From a bacterium (GTDB lineage Bacteria > Vulcanimicrobiota > Vulcanimicrobiia > Vulcanimicrobiales > SCRA01), in the NCBI GenBank assembly GCA_004297985.1, contig SCRA01000019.1, positions 25,720 through 89,719 on the forward strand: a stretch of 64,000 bases of DNA, in the 5' to 3' direction. Shown in pieces: positions 47,887 to 56,786 of this stretch. The translations under genes and the position numbers were made by a program. The notes under the pieces were generated by a model. It was not told the DNA's origin, made no database searches, and saw only the letters and a list, made by a program, of their open reading frames with translations. Position 1 is the first letter of the stretch; the number at the start of each line of letters is the position of its first letter.

Positions 47887-49644
47887 GTGCGGCCGCGGCA
47901 GCGTCATCAGAGAAGCTTCGCCCGCATCCCCCCCATGCGGGCGAAGTGGTTCTTCGCCATACTCGTCATCCTAGGCACCTATCTCTCCTGGCGTCTGTTC
48001 GACGTGCAGGTGCTCAACGGCAAGGTCTACGCGCGCGATGCGTTGCTCCAGCAGCGCGAGACGCTGGACGTCCCCGGCCGCCGCGGTTCGATCCTCGATC
48101 GTAACGGGATCGTTCTGGCGGACTCGCAGCCCTCGGAGTCCGTCTTCGCCGTTCCCGCCGAGGTCAAAGATCCCGAGGCGGCGGCGCAGAGCCTCTCCGC
48201 CATCCTCCACACGCCTGCCGCACAGCTCGAGCCGCTGCTGACCGGCAAAGGCGAGTTCGTCTGGGTAGCGCGCAAGATTCCGCCTGAAGAGGCGCGGCGT
48301 CTGCGTGATGCGGCGATCCCCGGCGTCAGCGTCATTCACGAGGAGACGGGGCAACGCGTTGCCGCCAACGGCACGCTGGCCTCGCCGATCCTGGGCTTCG
48401 TCGGCATCGACGAGAACGGCCTCTCCGGACTCGAGTATGCCTTCGACCGGCTGCTGCGTGGCGAGCCCGGCAAGATGACGATGGAGACAGACCACTTCGG
48501 GGATCCGATCCCCTTCGCGCCGGAAGTGGCGGACCCGGCACGCCCGGGTATCACGCTCCAGCTCACGATCGATCGCTATCTTCAATTCGTGACGGAGCAG
48601 GCGCTGGGGAAGCAAATCCGCAAGTGGCACGCCCGGAGCGGAACGGCGATCGTTCTCGATCCCGATAGCGGCGCGATTGTGGCGATGGCGAGCCTACCCG
48701 ATTTCGATCCCGACGCCTACTGGCGCGCCAAACCCGCCGCTTGGCGGGATCACGCCGTGGAGGACTCCTACGAGCCCGGCTCCACTTTTAAACTCATCAC
48801 GGCGGCCGCTGCTTTAGAGAACGGCATCGCGCCGCACGCGCTGTTTCCCGCGCATGACGAGATCGAAGTCGGCGGCCACGTCATCCACAACGCCGAGGAC
48901 GGCTTCATGGCCTCCGGCAAGCGTTTCGAGACCATCGACGACATCATCGCCTACTCGCACAACGTCGGTGCCGCCGAGATCGGCCTACGCGTGGGGTCCG
49001 TGCCGCTTTACCGCATGGTGAGGGCCTTCGGCTTCGGCTCGCCGACGGAGGTGGGCCTCCCCGGCGAGAATCCCGGAATCATGCCAGCGGCCGAGGACTG
49101 GAACAAGGTAGGCGTGGCTACTATCTCTTTCGGCCAAGGCATCTCCGTGGAGCCGCTCCAACTGGCGATGGCCTACTGTGCGATCGCCAACGGCGGCGTT
49201 CTGCTGCGTCCGCGTATCCTCGCTCGTCTGGTGGCCGCGGACGGAAGCACCGTCTATCAGTATGGTACCGAGGTGGTGCGCCGCGCCGTCTCCGAGCGCG
49301 TGGCCGCGCAACTGCGCGCCTATCTGCGCCAGGTGGTGGTGCGCGGCACCGGTAATCCCTCGGCGCAGGTCGCAGGCTACACCACGGCGGGAAAGACGGG
49401 AACGGCGCAAGTCGTCGTCAACGGCGTCTATGCATCGGGCGATTACAACGCCTCATTCATCGGCATGATCCCCGCCGATCACCCGCGCTTCGTCATCCTG
49501 GTAAAAGTGGAACGGCCGCGCGGCTCCATCTACGGCTCCGAAGTGGCGGCGCCCGCCTTTGCCGAGATCGCGCGCCTAGCGATGCTCCACGAAGGCATCG
49601 TACCGGACGAACGCTTGGCTCGCACGGGGGCGAAGCGACGGTGA
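47887..49644 (+). CDS. ftsI: Peptidoglycan transpeptidase FtsI (PBP3, class B PBP)
   Basis: A 585-residue division transpeptidase: one membrane anchor (WFFAILVILGTYLSW), dimerisation domain with GRRGSILDRNGIVLADS, and a transpeptidase domain with the active site PGSTFK (near residue 300), SHN and KTGTAQ. It cross-links septal peptidoglycan with FtsW. GTG 47887 follows the ftsL stop by one base; it overlaps murE by 4 nt. No PASTA domains are seen. Confidence 0.96.
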   Translation: MRPRQRHQRSFARIPPMRAKWFFAILVILGTYLSWRLFDVQVLNGKVYARDALLQQRETLDVPGRRGSILDRNGIVLADSQPSESVFAVPAEVKDPEAAAQSLSAILHTPAAQLEPLLTGKGEFVWVARKIPPEEARRLRDAAIPGVSVIHEETGQRVAANGTLASPILGFVGIDENGLSGLEYAFDRLLRGEPGKMTMETDHFGDPIPFAPEVADPARPGITLQLTIDRYLQFVTEQALGKQIRKWHARSGTAIVLDPDSGAIVAMASLPDFDPDAYWRAKPAAWRDHAVEDSYEPGSTFKLITAAAALENGIAPHALFPAHDEIEVGGHVIHNAEDGFMASGKRFETIDDIIAYSHNVGAAEIGLRVGSVPLYRMVRAFGFGSPTEVGLPGENPGIMPAAEDWNKVGVATISFGQGISVEPLQLAMAYCAIANGGVLLRPRILARLVAADGSTVYQYGTEVVRRAVSERVAAQLRAYLRQVVVRGTGNPSAQVAGYTTAGKTGTAQVVVNGVYASGDYNASFIGMIPADHPRFVILVKVERPRGSIYGSEVAAPAFAEIARLAMLHEGIVPDERLARTGAKRR

Positions 49645-51149
49645 CCGAAGACGGCGGCGTGAAGCCCGTGCAGGATCGCCGTATCTCCGTGGACTCGCGT
49701 CGCGTCGCCCCGGGCGACGCCTTCGTCTGTCTGCGCGGCGCCCACGTCGACGGTCACGACTACGCGGCGGAGGCGGTGCGTCGCGGCGCCGCAACGGTGG
49801 TGAGCGAGCATCCGCTCCCGCTGCCGCCTGGCGTGGAGTCCATCGTGGTGGCCGACGCGTACGCCGCGCTCTCCTCGTTGGCCGCCGCGCACTTCGGTCA
49901 TCCCTCGCGCGCGCTGCGCTGCATCGGCGTCACCGGCACCAACGGCAAGACTACCACCACCTATCTGGTCCAGGGTATCCTTGCGGAGGCCGGTGTGCCC
50001 TGCGCCGTGTTCGGCACGCTGGGGGCGCGCTTCGCCGATCGTTCGTGGGCCTTGGAGAACACCACGCCGCTGGCGCTCGACCTCCAGGAGCTCTTGGCCG
50101 AGGTTCGCGCCGCCGGTGCGCGCGCCGTCGTGATGGAGGTGAGCTCGCACGCGCTGGCGCTCCACCGTGCCGACGACGTGGAGTTCGATGTCGCAGCGTT
50201 CACCAATCTGACGCAGGATCACCTCGACTTCCACGGCACATTGGAGGCCTACGAGGCGGCCAAGCGCGTGCTCTTCACGGGGTTGTTGGCACGCTCCGCA
50301 CGCCAGCCGGAGCGCGTGAAGGCACCGGGGACCGCCGTGCTCAATGCCGACGACGCGACGGCGCGGCGTTGGCTGGCGCAGGCGTGGCCGGTGGCAGAGA
50401 CGTTGAGCTACGGCTTCTCGGCGGGGAACACCGCAGGCGTGCGCGCCGAGGACGTGGACTTGCGCGGCGAGCAGACGCGCTTTCTCCTGCGCCACAACTC
50501 CGCGACGGCGCCCGTCAAGCTGAGCCTGCCCGGACGTTTCAACGTCTCCAATGCGCTCTGCGCCGCGGGCTGCGGCGTTGCGTTGGGACTCGATCTCGAG
50601 ACGATCGCGCGCGGGCTTGGCCGGCTGCACAACGTGCCGGGGAGAATGATGCCCGTTGCGCCGCCGGAGGGTTCGGCTGGCGCGGAAGCGTTGCCGAAGG
50701 TGATCGTCGACTATGCGCACACGCCCGACGGCCTCGCGAACGTCCTGGACGCCGTACGCCCGGCGACGCTCGGGCGGGTGATCGTGGTCTTCGGCGCCGG
50801 CGGCGATCGCGATCGCCGCAAACGGCCACTGATGGGGGCCGCGGCGGCGGAGCGCGCCGATATTCTCTATGTGACCTCCGATAATCCACGCACTGAGGAC
50901 CCGCGGAGCATCATCGACGACGTGATGGAGGGCGTCTCGTCGGCTTTGGCACGCGGCGTGCACTGCGGCGTCAGCGTGATCGTCGATCGTGCGGCGGCAA
51001 TCGGCGCCGCCATCGCTGCCGGCGGATCACGCGACGTGGTGGTGATCGCCGGCAAGGGACACGAGGACTACCAGATCGTGGGCGAGGAGCGCCGCCCGTT
51101 CTCCGATGCCGTGGTGGCACGCGCGGCGATGGAGGAACGGTTGCGGTGA
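49641..51149 (+). CDS. murE: UDP-MurNAc-tripeptide synthetase (meso-DAP adding) MurE
   Basis: A 502-residue Mur ligase: N-domain VDSRRVAPGDAFVCLRGAHV, ATP loop GVTGTNGKTTTTYL, KVIVDYAHTPDGL, and the amino-acid selectivity motif DNPRTEDP. The DNPR form marks meso-diaminopimelate rather than lysine. It adds the third residue to UDP-MurNAc-L-Ala-D-Glu. GTG 49641 and downstream GTG both make 4-nt overlaps. Confidence 0.96.
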   Translation: MTEDGGVKPVQDRRISVDSRRVAPGDAFVCLRGAHVDGHDYAAEAVRRGAATVVSEHPLPLPPGVESIVVADAYAALSSLAAAHFGHPSRALRCIGVTGTNGKTTTTYLVQGILAEAGVPCAVFGTLGARFADRSWALENTTPLALDLQELLAEVRAAGARAVVMEVSSHALALHRADDVEFDVAAFTNLTQDHLDFHGTLEAYEAAKRVLFTGLLARSARQPERVKAPGTAVLNADDATARRWLAQAWPVAETLSYGFSAGNTAGVRAEDVDLRGEQTRFLLRHNSATAPVKLSLPGRFNVSNALCAAGCGVALGLDLETIARGLGRLHNVPGRMMPVAPPEGSAGAEALPKVIVDYAHTPDGLANVLDAVRPATLGRVIVVFGAGGDRDRRKRPLMGAAAAERADILYVTSDNPRTEDPRSIIDDVMEGVSSALARGVHCGVSVIVDRAAAIGAAIAAGGSRDVVVIAGKGHEDYQIVGEERRPFSDAVVARAAMEERLR

Positions 51150-52582
51150 GCGAAGGCCGCATCGCCCTGCCGTTGGACCGCGTGCTGGCACTGACGCATG
51201 GACGCTGCGTGCCCTCGCGCTCGGCGTTCGCCGCAACGGTCGATCTCTCGACGGACACGCGCTGCATCCGTCCTGGGCAGATCTACGTGGCCCTGAGCGG
51301 CGAGCGCTTCGACGGCCACGCGTTCGTCGAGCAGGCGCGCGCGCACGGTGCCGCCGGCGCAGTCGTCGTGCGGGAAGCGGCGTTGCCGTCGAACTTCCCG
51401 GGCATCGTGGTGGCCGATACGACGCAGGCGTATCTCGCCTGCGCGCAGGCGGCGCGCGAGCTTTACACGGGACAGGTTGCGGCGATCACGGGGAGCGTCG
51501 GAAAGACGACCACCAAAGCGTTCTGCGCAGCGCTCTGCGAAGCGGCGAGTTTGGGCCCCGTGCTGGCCACGCCCGCCAACGAGAACAATGAGATCGGCGT
51601 CGGCCACCTGCTGCTGCGGGCGCTGCGTGACGCCATGACGCCGCGGACGCTGATCGTGGAGATGGGCGCGCGCCACAGCGGGGAGATCGAGGTACTCTGC
51701 CGGGCCGCGCGCCCTACCGTGGGCATACTGACGGGCGTGGGCGAGTCGCATCTGGAGAACTTCCCCTCGCTCGAGTCGCTCGAGGAGACGAAGTGGGGGC
51801 TCTTCGCGACCGGCGCGCGCCCCGTGCTCAGCGGCTCTGACCGCGCGTCGCTCGCGCGCCTGTCGCGCGTGCTCGACCGTGCGCCGCTGCTTTGCTATGC
51901 GGAAGCGCCCGTGCAGAGAAGCGATCCGCGAGCCGGGGAGGTCTGCGTGTCGGCGGCAGGGGAGGGTATCGTCGAGGCGAGCTATCGCGCGCCGGGTACA
52001 GCGGAGAGCCACACGTACCGCACCGCGTTTCCCATCCCCGGTGCCCACCATCGCCTCGACGTGGCCCTGGCGCTCGGCGCCGTGGCAGCCCTGGGCGGCA
52101 ATCTCGATCATGCGATCGCGGCGCTGGGCACCTTGAGCCTTCCCGAAGGGCGCTACCAGGCGATCGAGCTGCCGAACGGCGCGAACGTCGTCTATGATGC
52201 CTACAACGCCGCCCCGTCCTCCACGGAGGCCGCCCTCCAGACGTTCGCCGCGCGGCGTGCGCGGCGCAGGATCGCCGTCCTGGCGAGCATGGCTGAGCTA
52301 GGTCCCGATGCCGAGGAGCTCCATCGCCGCGTGGGCGCGTGCGCCGGCGCGTTGACGCGGCGCCGCATGCTCGACGCGCTGCTGGTCGGAGGCGAGTTCT
52401 CCGGCGCGCTGGAAGAAGGCGCCATCGCAGGCGGCGCGCCGCGCGCCAGTATCACACGCTTTGCCAGTAACGCCGATGCCACGGAGTGGCTGCGGGGACA
52501 TCTCCATCCGGGCGACGCGGTGCTCTTGAAGGGTTCGCGCCGCTATAAGATGGAGGAGATCCTGGAGGGGTTGCGCCGGTGA
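51146..52582 (+). CDS. murF: UDP-MurNAc-tripeptide:D-Ala-D-Ala ligase MurF
   Basis: A 478-residue Mur ligase with DTRCIRPGQIYVALSGERFD, the P-loop ITGSVGKTTTKAF, the MurF hallmark NENNEIGVGHLLL, GVGESHLENF and VVYDAYNAAPSS. It adds D-Ala-D-Ala made by the Ddl encoded at the end of the cluster. 4-nt overlaps on both sides. Confidence 0.96.
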   Translation: MSEGRIALPLDRVLALTHGRCVPSRSAFAATVDLSTDTRCIRPGQIYVALSGERFDGHAFVEQARAHGAAGAVVVREAALPSNFPGIVVADTTQAYLACAQAARELYTGQVAAITGSVGKTTTKAFCAALCEAASLGPVLATPANENNEIGVGHLLLRALRDAMTPRTLIVEMGARHSGEIEVLCRAARPTVGILTGVGESHLENFPSLESLEETKWGLFATGARPVLSGSDRASLARLSRVLDRAPLLCYAEAPVQRSDPRAGEVCVSAAGEGIVEASYRAPGTAESHTYRTAFPIPGAHHRLDVALALGAVAALGGNLDHAIAALGTLSLPEGRYQAIELPNGANVVYDAYNAAPSSTEAALQTFAARRARRRIAVLASMAELGPDAEELHRRVGACAGALTRRRMLDALLVGGEFSGALEEGAIAGGAPRASITRFASNADATEWLRGHLHPGDAVLLKGSRRYKMEEILEGLRR

Positions 52583-53277
52583 GCAGGCTGGTCATCACAC
52601 GCGAAGGGTTGCCGCAGGGAATCGTCGCCCTGCCGGTACGTACGCGTCTCATCGGCGAAGGCGACGATCTGCTCGCGCTGGCGCGCGAGGCCACGCGCGG
52701 CATCGCTCAACACGGCGACGTGCTCTGCATCGCGGAGACGGCCGTGGCCATCGCACAAGGGCGCTTCATCCCCGCTGAGTACATTCGCCCCAGCCGGCTT
52801 GCGTTCGCGCTCTCGCGCAGGGCCGGGGCCTTGGCTACGGTGGCGCAGCCGGAGTCGATGCAACTGGTCATCGACGACGTGGGCGTGCCCAAGGTGCTCT
52901 GCGCCGTCGCCGCCGGCGCCGTCGGGCGCCTGTTCGGTAAGCCCGGCCTCTTCTACGAGATCCTCGGCGAAGCGATCGCCGCGATCGACGGCTACACGGG
53001 TACGCTGCCGCCGTACGAGCGCGCGATCGTGCTCGGTCCAGCGCATCCGGACGACGTCTCGGCGCAGCTCGCCGAGGCGCTGCACTGCCACGTGGCCGTG
53101 ATCGATGCCAACGATCTTCAGAAGGCGCACGTCCTCGGCGCCAGCCGCGGCGTCAACCGCGCGACGCTGCAGGAGGCGATGCGCTCCAATCCGCACGGCA
53201 ACGCAGATCAGCAGACGCCGCTGGTGATCCTCAAGTGGCGCGGCAGCGGCCCCAACCCGCTCGAGGAGGTCGCGTGA
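52579..53277 (+). CDS. CofE-like (F420-0:gamma-glutamyl ligase family) protein within the dcw cluster
   Basis: A 232-residue protein similar to the CofE/FbiB ligase fold: opening VALPVRTRLIGEGDDLLALA, GDVLCIAETAVAIAQGR, and a central FGKPGLFYEILGEAIAAIDG then PPYERAIVLGPAHPD. The canonical CofE motif with TNAGxDxSN was not found, so it belongs to a variant subfamily also met in organisms without F420. CofE adds glutamate to F420-0. Here the gene is locked between murF and mraY by 4-nt overlaps on both sides, which suggests a role in cell-wall precursor modification or control. Function unknown; the family call is fairly sure. Confidence 0.75.
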   Translation: MSRLVITREGLPQGIVALPVRTRLIGEGDDLLALAREATRGIAQHGDVLCIAETAVAIAQGRFIPAEYIRPSRLAFALSRRAGALATVAQPESMQLVIDDVGVPKVLCAVAAGAVGRLFGKPGLFYEILGEAIAAIDGYTGTLPPYERAIVLGPAHPDDVSAQLAEALHCHVAVIDANDLQKAHVLGASRGVNRATLQEAMRSNPHGNADQQTPLVILKWRGSGPNPLEEVA

Positions 53278-54230
53278 GCGCCGCCCTTGCCGCGCTTGCC
53301 GCCGGGCTGATCGTCGCACTCGGTGCGGGCGCCCCGCTGATCGCGCAACTGCGCCGGCTGGCCTTCGGCCAGCACGTGTATGAAGACGGCCCCGCGTCGC
53401 ACCAGAGCAAGAGCGGCACGCCCACCATGGGCGGCATCCTCTTCCTGGCCGCGGCGCTGGCGGCGGGGGTGATCGTTCACACGGCGCAGGCGTGGCTCTT
53501 GGTTGCGCTCACCGTTGCATGCGGAGGCATCGGCCTGCTCGACGATTGGCTGATCGTGCGCTACAAGCGCGCGCTGGGGCTGCGAGCCCGCACGAAGCTC
53601 CTGCTCATCGCGCTCGTGGCCGTTGCGTTCCTCGCCTACGCTCAGACTGTGCTAGCCCCGGAGCATCGCTACGCGATCCTGCGCTGGCACGGCGGCGGCG
53701 CGCTGGACGTTCAGCCCGCGCTCTGGTACGCGCTCTCGCTCTTGGCCGTACTCGCTACCACCAACGCCGTCAACCTCACCGACGGCCTCGACGGCTTGGC
53801 GGCGGGAACGATGATCCCGGCGCTGGCCGTCTCGATCGCGGCGGCCGCGGTCGCCGGGGCGCGCGGCGTGGCGCTGGTGGAGCTGGCGATGATCGGCGCC
53901 TGCGCTGGCTTCCTGTACTATAACCGCCATCCGGCGCGCATCTTCATGGGCGACACGGGATCGCTGGCGCTCGGCGCACTGCTGGCAGGCGGAGCGATTC
54001 TCACGGGGACGCAGCTTCTTCTGCCGCTGATCGGCGGTGTCTTCGCGGCGGAGGCGCTCTCGGTGATCCTGCAGGTGGCCTCGTATAAGACCACCCGCAG
54101 GCGGATCTTTCGGATGAGCCCGCTGCATCACCACTTCGAGTTGGGCGGATGGCCCGAGACGATGGTGACCAAGCGGTTCTGGACGGCGGGCGCGATTCTC
54201 GCGCTCGCGGGATACGTGGTGGTACGATGA
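53274..54230 (+). CDS. mraY: Phospho-N-acetylmuramoyl-pentapeptide-transferase MraY
   Basis: A 318-residue membrane enzyme with about ten helices. Landmarks are SHQSKSGTPTMGGILF, TNAVNLTDGLDGLAAG (the Mg-binding aspartates), RIFMGDTGSLALGALL and MSPLHHHFELGG. It makes lipid I from UDP-MurNAc-pentapeptide and undecaprenyl phosphate. GTG 53274 overlaps the CofE-like gene, and ATG of murD overlaps its end, both by 4 nt. Confidence 0.96.
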   Translation: MSAALAALAAGLIVALGAGAPLIAQLRRLAFGQHVYEDGPASHQSKSGTPTMGGILFLAAALAAGVIVHTAQAWLLVALTVACGGIGLLDDWLIVRYKRALGLRARTKLLLIALVAVAFLAYAQTVLAPEHRYAILRWHGGGALDVQPALWYALSLLAVLATTNAVNLTDGLDGLAAGTMIPALAVSIAAAAVAGARGVALVELAMIGACAGFLYYNRHPARIFMGDTGSLALGALLAGGAILTGTQLLLPLIGGVFAAEALSVILQVASYKTTRRRIFRMSPLHHHFELGGWPETMVTKRFWTAGAILALAGYVVVR

Positions 54231-55642
54231 CCAACGAGAAGAGTCTGCAATTCACCAGCGGCGAGAACGTGCTCGTCATCGGATTGGGGCGCAGCGGACT
54301 GGCAACCGTGGAAGTGCTGCGCGAACGCGGCGCCGAGGTGTGGGGTGTGGACGACAAGCCCGCCGAGCAGATCGAGCCCGCCATCCGCGAGATCGAGGCC
54401 GCCGGCGCCATCTTCCTCGATCGCGAAGAGCTCGAGCGCGTGCTCCCCCAGATCGGCGCAGCCGTGCTCTCGCCGGGCGTTCCGCTCACCGCTCAGACGG
54501 TGCGCCGCGTGCAGGATCGCGGCATTCCCGTCTACAGCGAGATCGAGGTAGCCTACCGTATCTGCCGCGCCCCCATCCTCGCCGTCACGGGCACCAAGGG
54601 GAAGACCACCACGACGGCGCTGCTGGGGGCGATGCTCGCCGCCGGCGGGCGCACCGTGCACGTGGGCGGGAACATCGGCAACGCGCTCATCCGCGAGACG
54701 GCCAAGTCCGCTCCCGAGGATTGGGTCGTAGCGGAAGTCAGCTCGTTCCAATTGGAGTCGATCCGCTCGTTCAAGCCGCGCGTCTCGCTGATCCTCAACC
54801 TCTCGCCCGATCACCTCGACCGTTACCACTCGATGGAGGAGTACCGCGAAGCGAAGCTGCGCATCTTTGCCAATCAAGGCGTGGGCGACATCTTCGTCGG
54901 CAATCTCGACGATCCGTACCTAGCCCCGCTGGTAACCGACGTGGAGAGCTACCGCATCCCGTGCGAAGCGTGGTGGTTCTCCCGCGAGCCGCATCGCAAC
55001 TCCACACTCTACGTGCGCGACGAGAAGATCTATTTCGCAAAGCCTGGCGCACCGCGCGCGCTGGCGCTCATGCCGGTCAACGAGATTCCGCTGTTGGGCG
55101 AGCACAATATCATCAACGTGATGGGTGCCGCGGGTGCCGCGCTCGCCGCCGGCGTCTCCGTCGCCGCCATTCGCGAGGCCGTCAAGAGTTTTCACGCACT
55201 GCCGCACCGTCTGCAGATGGTGGGCGAGATCGATAACGTGCGCTACGTCGACGACTCCAAGGGCACCAATCCAGGCGCGGTCATCGCGGCCCTGAAGTCC
55301 TTCGGGCCGGGGCGCGTCGTTGCCATCTGCGGCGGCAAAGCCAAGGGAACGGACTTCAGCGAGATGGGCGACGAGCTGGATGCGCGCGCGCGCGCCGTCG
55401 TCCTGCTGGGCGAGGCCTCCGACGCCATCGGTACGCATGTGGTGCGCGCACCACTGCATCGCGCGGACAGCATGGAGGAGGCCGTGGAACAGGCGCGCTC
55501 CCTCGCGCAGCCCGGCGACGTGGTACTGCTCTCGCCGGGATGCGCGTCCTTCGACATGTTCGAGTCGGCGGAGCACCGCGGCCGGGTCTTCACGGCGGCG
55601 GTCGAGGCACTCGCGCAACGGGGTGCCACGCGTGGCGCGTGA
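54227..55642 (+). CDS. murD: UDP-MurNAc-L-alanine:D-glutamate ligase MurD
   Basis: A 471-residue Mur ligase with NVLVIGLGRSGLATVEVL, the P-loop VTGTKGKTTTTALL, NLSPDHLDRYHSMEEY, HRLQMVGEIDNVRYVDDSKG and VVLLSPGCASFDMF. It adds D-Glu to UDP-MurNAc-L-Ala. The position out of biochemical order (after mraY) is common in dcw clusters. ATG 54227; overlaps ftsW by 11 nt. Confidence 0.96.
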   Translation: MTNEKSLQFTSGENVLVIGLGRSGLATVEVLRERGAEVWGVDDKPAEQIEPAIREIEAAGAIFLDREELERVLPQIGAAVLSPGVPLTAQTVRRVQDRGIPVYSEIEVAYRICRAPILAVTGTKGKTTTTALLGAMLAAGGRTVHVGGNIGNALIRETAKSAPEDWVVAEVSSFQLESIRSFKPRVSLILNLSPDHLDRYHSMEEYREAKLRIFANQGVGDIFVGNLDDPYLAPLVTDVESYRIPCEAWWFSREPHRNSTLYVRDEKIYFAKPGAPRALALMPVNEIPLLGEHNIINVMGAAGAALAAGVSVAAIREAVKSFHALPHRLQMVGEIDNVRYVDDSKGTNPGAVIAALKSFGPGRVVAICGGKAKGTDFSEMGDELDARARAVVLLGEASDAIGTHVVRAPLHRADSMEEAVEQARSLAQPGDVVLLSPGCASFDMFESAEHRGRVFTAAVEALAQRGATRGA

Positions 55643-56786
55643 CCGCCGCGAGCGCGCCGCCCCCGATTGGGGCTTGGTGGTCGGGGTCGGCGCCCTGGTG
55701 GGCATCGGCCTCGTCATGATCTTCTCGGCGTCGAGCGTCTCGGGTTACGCCGAACATCGCGACACCGCCTACTTTCTCAAGCGCCAGCTCATGTGGCTCG
55801 TGCTCTCGCTACCCCCGGCGATCCTGGCTTATCGCATCGACTACCGTCTCTTGAAACGCTGGACGCCGTGGCTGTTGGGGTTCGCCGTCTTCTCGCTGGC
55901 AGCCGTGCTGTTGCCGCACGTCGGCACGGTGGTAGGCGGCGCGCGCCGTTGGTTCTCGCTGGGCCCGCTCTCGTTGCAGCCTTCGGAGTTCGCCAAGCTG
56001 GCACTGGTGGTCTACCTCGCGCATGCGCTCTCCGAGAAGAACGAGCGCATCACCTCACTGCAGCGCGGCGTCTTTCCGATCGTCGTGATCACGGGACTGC
56101 TGGCGATGCTGGTACTGCGCCAGCCAGACATGGGGACGGCCAGCCTCTACGTCATGGTAGGCCTGTTGATGCTCTTCGTGGCGGGCGCGCGACTGCCGCA
56201 CCTGCTGGCCACGCTGGCATGCATGGCGCCGCTGGTGGCCTACGAAGTGATGATGTCGCCGTACAAGCGCGCGCGCATCATGGCCTTCCTCGACCCTTGG
56301 AGAGATCCGCAGAACACGGGCTTCCACATCATTCAGTCGCTGCTGGCACTGGGCAGCGGGGGGATCTTCGGCGTGGGCCTGGGCGAGTCGCGCCAGAAGT
56401 TCTTCTACCTCCCCGAGCAGTACACGGACTTCATCTTCGCCGTCATCGGCGAGGAGATGGGACTCATCGGCTCGATCGCGGTGCTCGTACTCTTCGTGTG
56501 GCTGGCCTACCGGGCCATTCGCATCGCCATCGGCGCCCCCGATGCGTTCGGCTTCTACCTCGCCGTCGGCTGCGCCGCCACGATCGTACTGCAGGCGCTG
56601 GTGAACATCGGCGTGGTCACGTCGTCGTGGCCCGTGACCGGCGTTCCACTGCCGTTCATCTCGTTCGGCGGCAGCTCGCTGATGGTCAACCTGGTCTGTG
56701 TCGCGCTCATCCTCAACGTGGGCTGCGCTCGCCGCGCCAGCGTGGGCATTCGCTCCTTGGGTGTACGCGGCGGGGCCGCCGCTTGA
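55632..56786 (+). CDS. ftsW: Lipid II polymerase FtsW (SEDS family)
   Basis: A 384-residue SEDS protein with about ten membrane helices. It has IFSASSVSGYAEHRDT, SLGPLSLQPSEFAKLALVVY, QPDMGTASLYVMVGLLMLF, GLGESRQKFFYLPEQYTDFI, the catalytic-loop region, and WPVTGVPLPFISFGGSSLM. It polymerises lipid II at the septum together with FtsI. I choose GTG 55632 (overlap 11 nt with murD); GTG 55623 is possible. TTGA overlap with murG. Being in the dcw cluster favours FtsW over RodA. Confidence 0.95.
   Translation: MARDRRERAAPDWGLVVGVGALVGIGLVMIFSASSVSGYAEHRDTAYFLKRQLMWLVLSLPPAILAYRIDYRLLKRWTPWLLGFAVFSLAAVLLPHVGTVVGGARRWFSLGPLSLQPSEFAKLALVVYLAHALSEKNERITSLQRGVFPIVVITGLLAMLVLRQPDMGTASLYVMVGLLMLFVAGARLPHLLATLACMAPLVAYEVMMSPYKRARIMAFLDPWRDPQNTGFHIIQSLLALGSGGIFGVGLGESRQKFFYLPEQYTDFIFAVIGEEMGLIGSIAVLVLFVWLAYRAIRIAIGAPDAFGFYLAVGCAATIVLQALVNIGVVTSSWPVTGVPLPFISFGGSSLMVNLVCVALILNVGCARRASVGIRSLGVRGGAAA

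Noticed and set aside
52579..53277. Evidence for F420 biosynthesis in this organism
   Set aside because: A CofE-like gene of variant type inside a wall cluster is not enough; no other F420 gene is in the window.
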